Below, in pieces: positions 62,695-64,000 of a stretch of 64,000 nucleotides of DNA. The DNA is from Massilia varians. Its GTDB lineage: Bacteria > Pseudomonadota > Gammaproteobacteria > Burkholderiales > Burkholderiaceae_D. The notes under the pieces are model-generated. The model saw nothing but the letters and a program-made list of their open reading frames with translations. It searched no databases and was not told the DNA's origin. The translations under genes and the position numbers were made by a program. The number at the start of each line of letters is the position of its first letter. Positions within the stretch are counted from its first letter, which is position 1. The DNA is taken from contig NZ_AP026966.1 in the NCBI RefSeq assembly GCF_027923905.1, forward strand, positions 2,977,001 through 3,041,000. Direction: 5' to 3'.

Positions 62695-62965
62695 GAACGC
62701 ACCTTTCGTAGGGGCGATTACCCTACCTGCTGTAGCCGCATTGGCGATCAGCGACCCGAGCAATACCAGTCGTATCGCCAACGCTTATGAGTAAGAGCAA
62801 TTATTTGCCCGGCTCATCGAAGGGAACGGCGCCGCCAGCAACGTTCCCTTCGCAATCTGCATTAGAGTCAGCTGCCCATCGGTTGTACTTGCCGCGCGGG
62901 CGGCCCAAGCAAAAGCAATGAAGTTCACTGCATTACTACTGGACGGCGCCGTTCCGTAGCTCGGG
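62695..62965 (+). pseudogene. gmhA: Decayed gmhA copy
   Basis: One plus-strand frame reads LPAVAALAISDPSNTSRIAN, then AYE, a stop, EQLFARLIEGNGAASNVPFA and LAARAAQAKAMKF. This matches the middle of the intact GmhA at 50142 (RPAMAAVAISDPSYISCVAN; QVFARFVQGNGSAGDVLFA; SEAAHAKGMKV). Two in-frame stops and many substitutions show it is dead. Both ends of the gene are missing. Confidence 0.75.
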
Positions 62966-62994
62966 CTATCTGCTACTTCAGCCATTGCACTATC

Positions 62995-63348
62995 TTACAT
63001 ATCACGCTCACGGGCATGTTTGTCGCATGCAGCTGCACAGGCTTCGCAGGCCGCTTTACATGCGGCGCAATGTGCATGCTTGTCGGCATGTGGTGCACAT
63101 GCCGCCGCACATGCCCTGCACATATGCGCACAGAGCGTACAGAAGTCACCATGATGCTCTGAACCGCGAGCCAGCGCATTCATGGTTGCGCTGCAAATAT
63201 CGGCGCAATCAAGATTGATTAACGCACAATTGGCTTCGCCACCTTCGCGAATGTCAGCCGCAGCACATGCCTGCGCTGCATGGATGGCTTCTTCACATGC
63301 CTCGATACAGGCCTGCAGGTTGTTTTCGTGCATTTTTGTAGTTTGCAT
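62995..63348 (-). CDS. Cys-rich four-helix copper-binding protein (DUF326 / Csp3-like)
   Basis: 117 residues from ATG 63348 with GGAGG 5 nt upstream. The sequence is a string of helices carrying regularly spaced Cys: CIEACEEAIHAAQACAAADI, CALINLDCADIC, CTLCAHMCRACAAACAPH and CAACKAACEACAAACDKH. This matches DUF326/Csp copper-storage proteins, where Cys line a four-helix bundle and hold many Cu(I) ions. There is no signal peptide, so it is cytosolic (Csp3 type). It adds intracellular copper sequestration to the island's efflux systems. Confidence 0.9.
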   Translation of the reverse strand: MQTTKMHENNLQACIEACEEAIHAAQACAAADIREGGEANCALINLDCADICSATMNALARGSEHHGDFCTLCAHMCRACAAACAPHADKHAHCAACKAACEACAAACDKHARERDM

Positions 63349-63482
63349 ATAGTCCTCCGTAGCGGGTTCAAAAAGAGAGTTTTTCTCATGCGTTCACAAT
63401 GCTAGACCTAAGTGCGATAATTACGCGCGGAATTGCAAATTGCCTTGTCGCCTGCGGACAGCAAGACGTGCAAACCTTCCGA

Positions 63483-63725
63483 TCACGCCGGTCCCCGCTC
63501 GACATCACCTGCATCTGTTTCACCCCCGCTTTCGATATCGCCCCGGTTTGCCGACCGCTCGGAATCTTCGACGCTGTCGATCACGGGAGATGCATCGCTA
63601 TCGACACGCTCGACATCGTGACCGACGTCCATTCCACGCGTCGTCTCGACGTCGGTTTCGCTCTCAGGACGCTTGGGATCGTCTGGAGATGGTGCCGGGA
63701 CGTGCGCCCCTTTTTTTGTTGCCAT
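63483..63725 (-). CDS. Small acidic hypothetical protein
   Basis: 80 residues from ATG 63725 (GGGAGA upstream). It starts MATKKGAHVPAPSPDDPKRP and is then rich in Asp, Glu, Ser and Gly, probably disordered. No family recognised. The ribosome site and clean stop support it modestly. Confidence 0.45.
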   Translation of the reverse strand: MATKKGAHVPAPSPDDPKRPESETDVETTRGMDVGHDVERVDSDASPVIDSVEDSERSANRGDIESGGETDAGDVERGPA

Positions 63726-63770
63726 CACAATTCTCCCAAATCCGCTTCGAATGAAAGTACCACGATCGTT

Positions 63771-64000
63771 TTACGCGATTTCTATTGGTGGCAACGACTT
63801 TATAAGTTCATCCATTGCCTTCAGTTGCGAAAGAAACGCTTCGAGGACGTCAAGGGGCAAGGCGCTGGGCCCATCGCATTTGGCTGAATCCGGATCCCGA
63901 TGGGCCTCCAGGAAGATTCCATCCAAGCCTACGGCGACGCCGGCACGGGCCAACTCCACAATTTGCCCACGCCTTCCTCCAGAACTCGGACTCATCGGGT
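63771..64000 (-). CDS. kdsA: KdsA, 3-deoxy-8-phosphooctulonate synthase (3' end; rest outside window)
   Basis: About 76 codons at the end of the window, with the upstream part beyond base 64000. [40 protein letters not shown] and [20 protein letters not shown] match the C terminus of KdsA, including the His and Asp of the ExHxDP metal site region. KdsA makes Kdo 8-phosphate from arabinose 5-phosphate and phosphoenolpyruvate for lipopolysaccharide. The ATG at 63995 is internal to the family sequence. Together with gmhA and eptA it points to an LPS theme. Whether the full gene is intact cannot be seen. Confidence 0.85.
   Translation of the reverse strand, partial: PMSPSSGGRRGQIVELARAGVAVGLDGIFLEAHRDPDSAKCDGPSALPLDVLEAFLSQLKAMDELIKSLPPIEIA

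Overview
The window looks like an accessory region of a Burkholderiales genome, most likely Oxalobacteraceae (Massilia/Duganella type). This is inferred from the GC-rich core genes, the heavy-metal RND families, the Tle3/Tla3 type VI module and the KfrA-type proteins. It is mosaic: GC-rich metal and secretion operons alternate with AT-richer or decayed DNA, four insertion-sequence units (one IS21 remnant, three IS3-family elements), several pseudogenes and about 5 kb that resembles a plasmid backbone. I cannot tell from the sequence whether it is chromosomal or plasmid-borne.

1-8.3 kb: a type VI secretion cargo module (vgrG, 5' end outside the window, then tle3 phospholipase, tla3 adaptor and PAAR tip), followed by IS21 istA/istB debris. 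8.5-10.3 kb: an orphan 589-aa protein of unknown function. 10.4-15.0 kb, minus strand: the most unusual part, a translationally coupled operon of a metallo-beta-lactamase (MBL)-fold hydrolase, a fused E2-E1-JAB ubiquitin-like conjugation/deconjugation protein and a patatin phospholipase. Its leader carries a perfect CIRCE (HrcA) operator. A second MBL-fold gene lies just upstream. No CD-NTase and no ubiquitin-like modifier gene were seen.

16.3-21.7 kb: two convergent kfrA-like genes with matching dyad operators enclose an intact IS3-family element and an array of seven 16-bp iteron-like repeats.

22-37.4 kb: copper resistance. A decayed copA sits behind a CueR-type operator, followed by small secreted proteins, a TolC-like lipoprotein, a multicopper oxidase, a DUF411 protein and a CusF-like protein. 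Two coupled PepSY genes (one with an NqrF-like reductase domain) each carry an amber stop. A cusCBA-type operon follows, with CusF fused to CusB. 37.4-40.4 kb: merR/merT/merP plus a GDCCxxC protein, cut by an IS3-family element; no merA.

40.5-50.7 kb: zinc/cobalt/cadmium export (a CDF transporter, czcI, czcCBA and czcD), with czcD translationally coupled to gmhA. 50.8-56.4 kb: envelope-modifying genes (LTA-synthase-like sulfatase-fold protein, EptA/MCR-type phosphoethanolamine transferase, DgkA). 57.5-64 kb: a PII-like protein, a patatin with a DUF3734-like C terminus, an IS3-family element, a lone flgB, a DUF6328 protein fused to a transposase N terminus, a decayed gmhA copy, a Cys-rich four-helix copper-binding protein, and the 3' end of kdsA. 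Efflux pumps, periplasmic metal binders and lipid A/Kdo/heptose genes together suggest an island combining metal export with outer-membrane remodelling.
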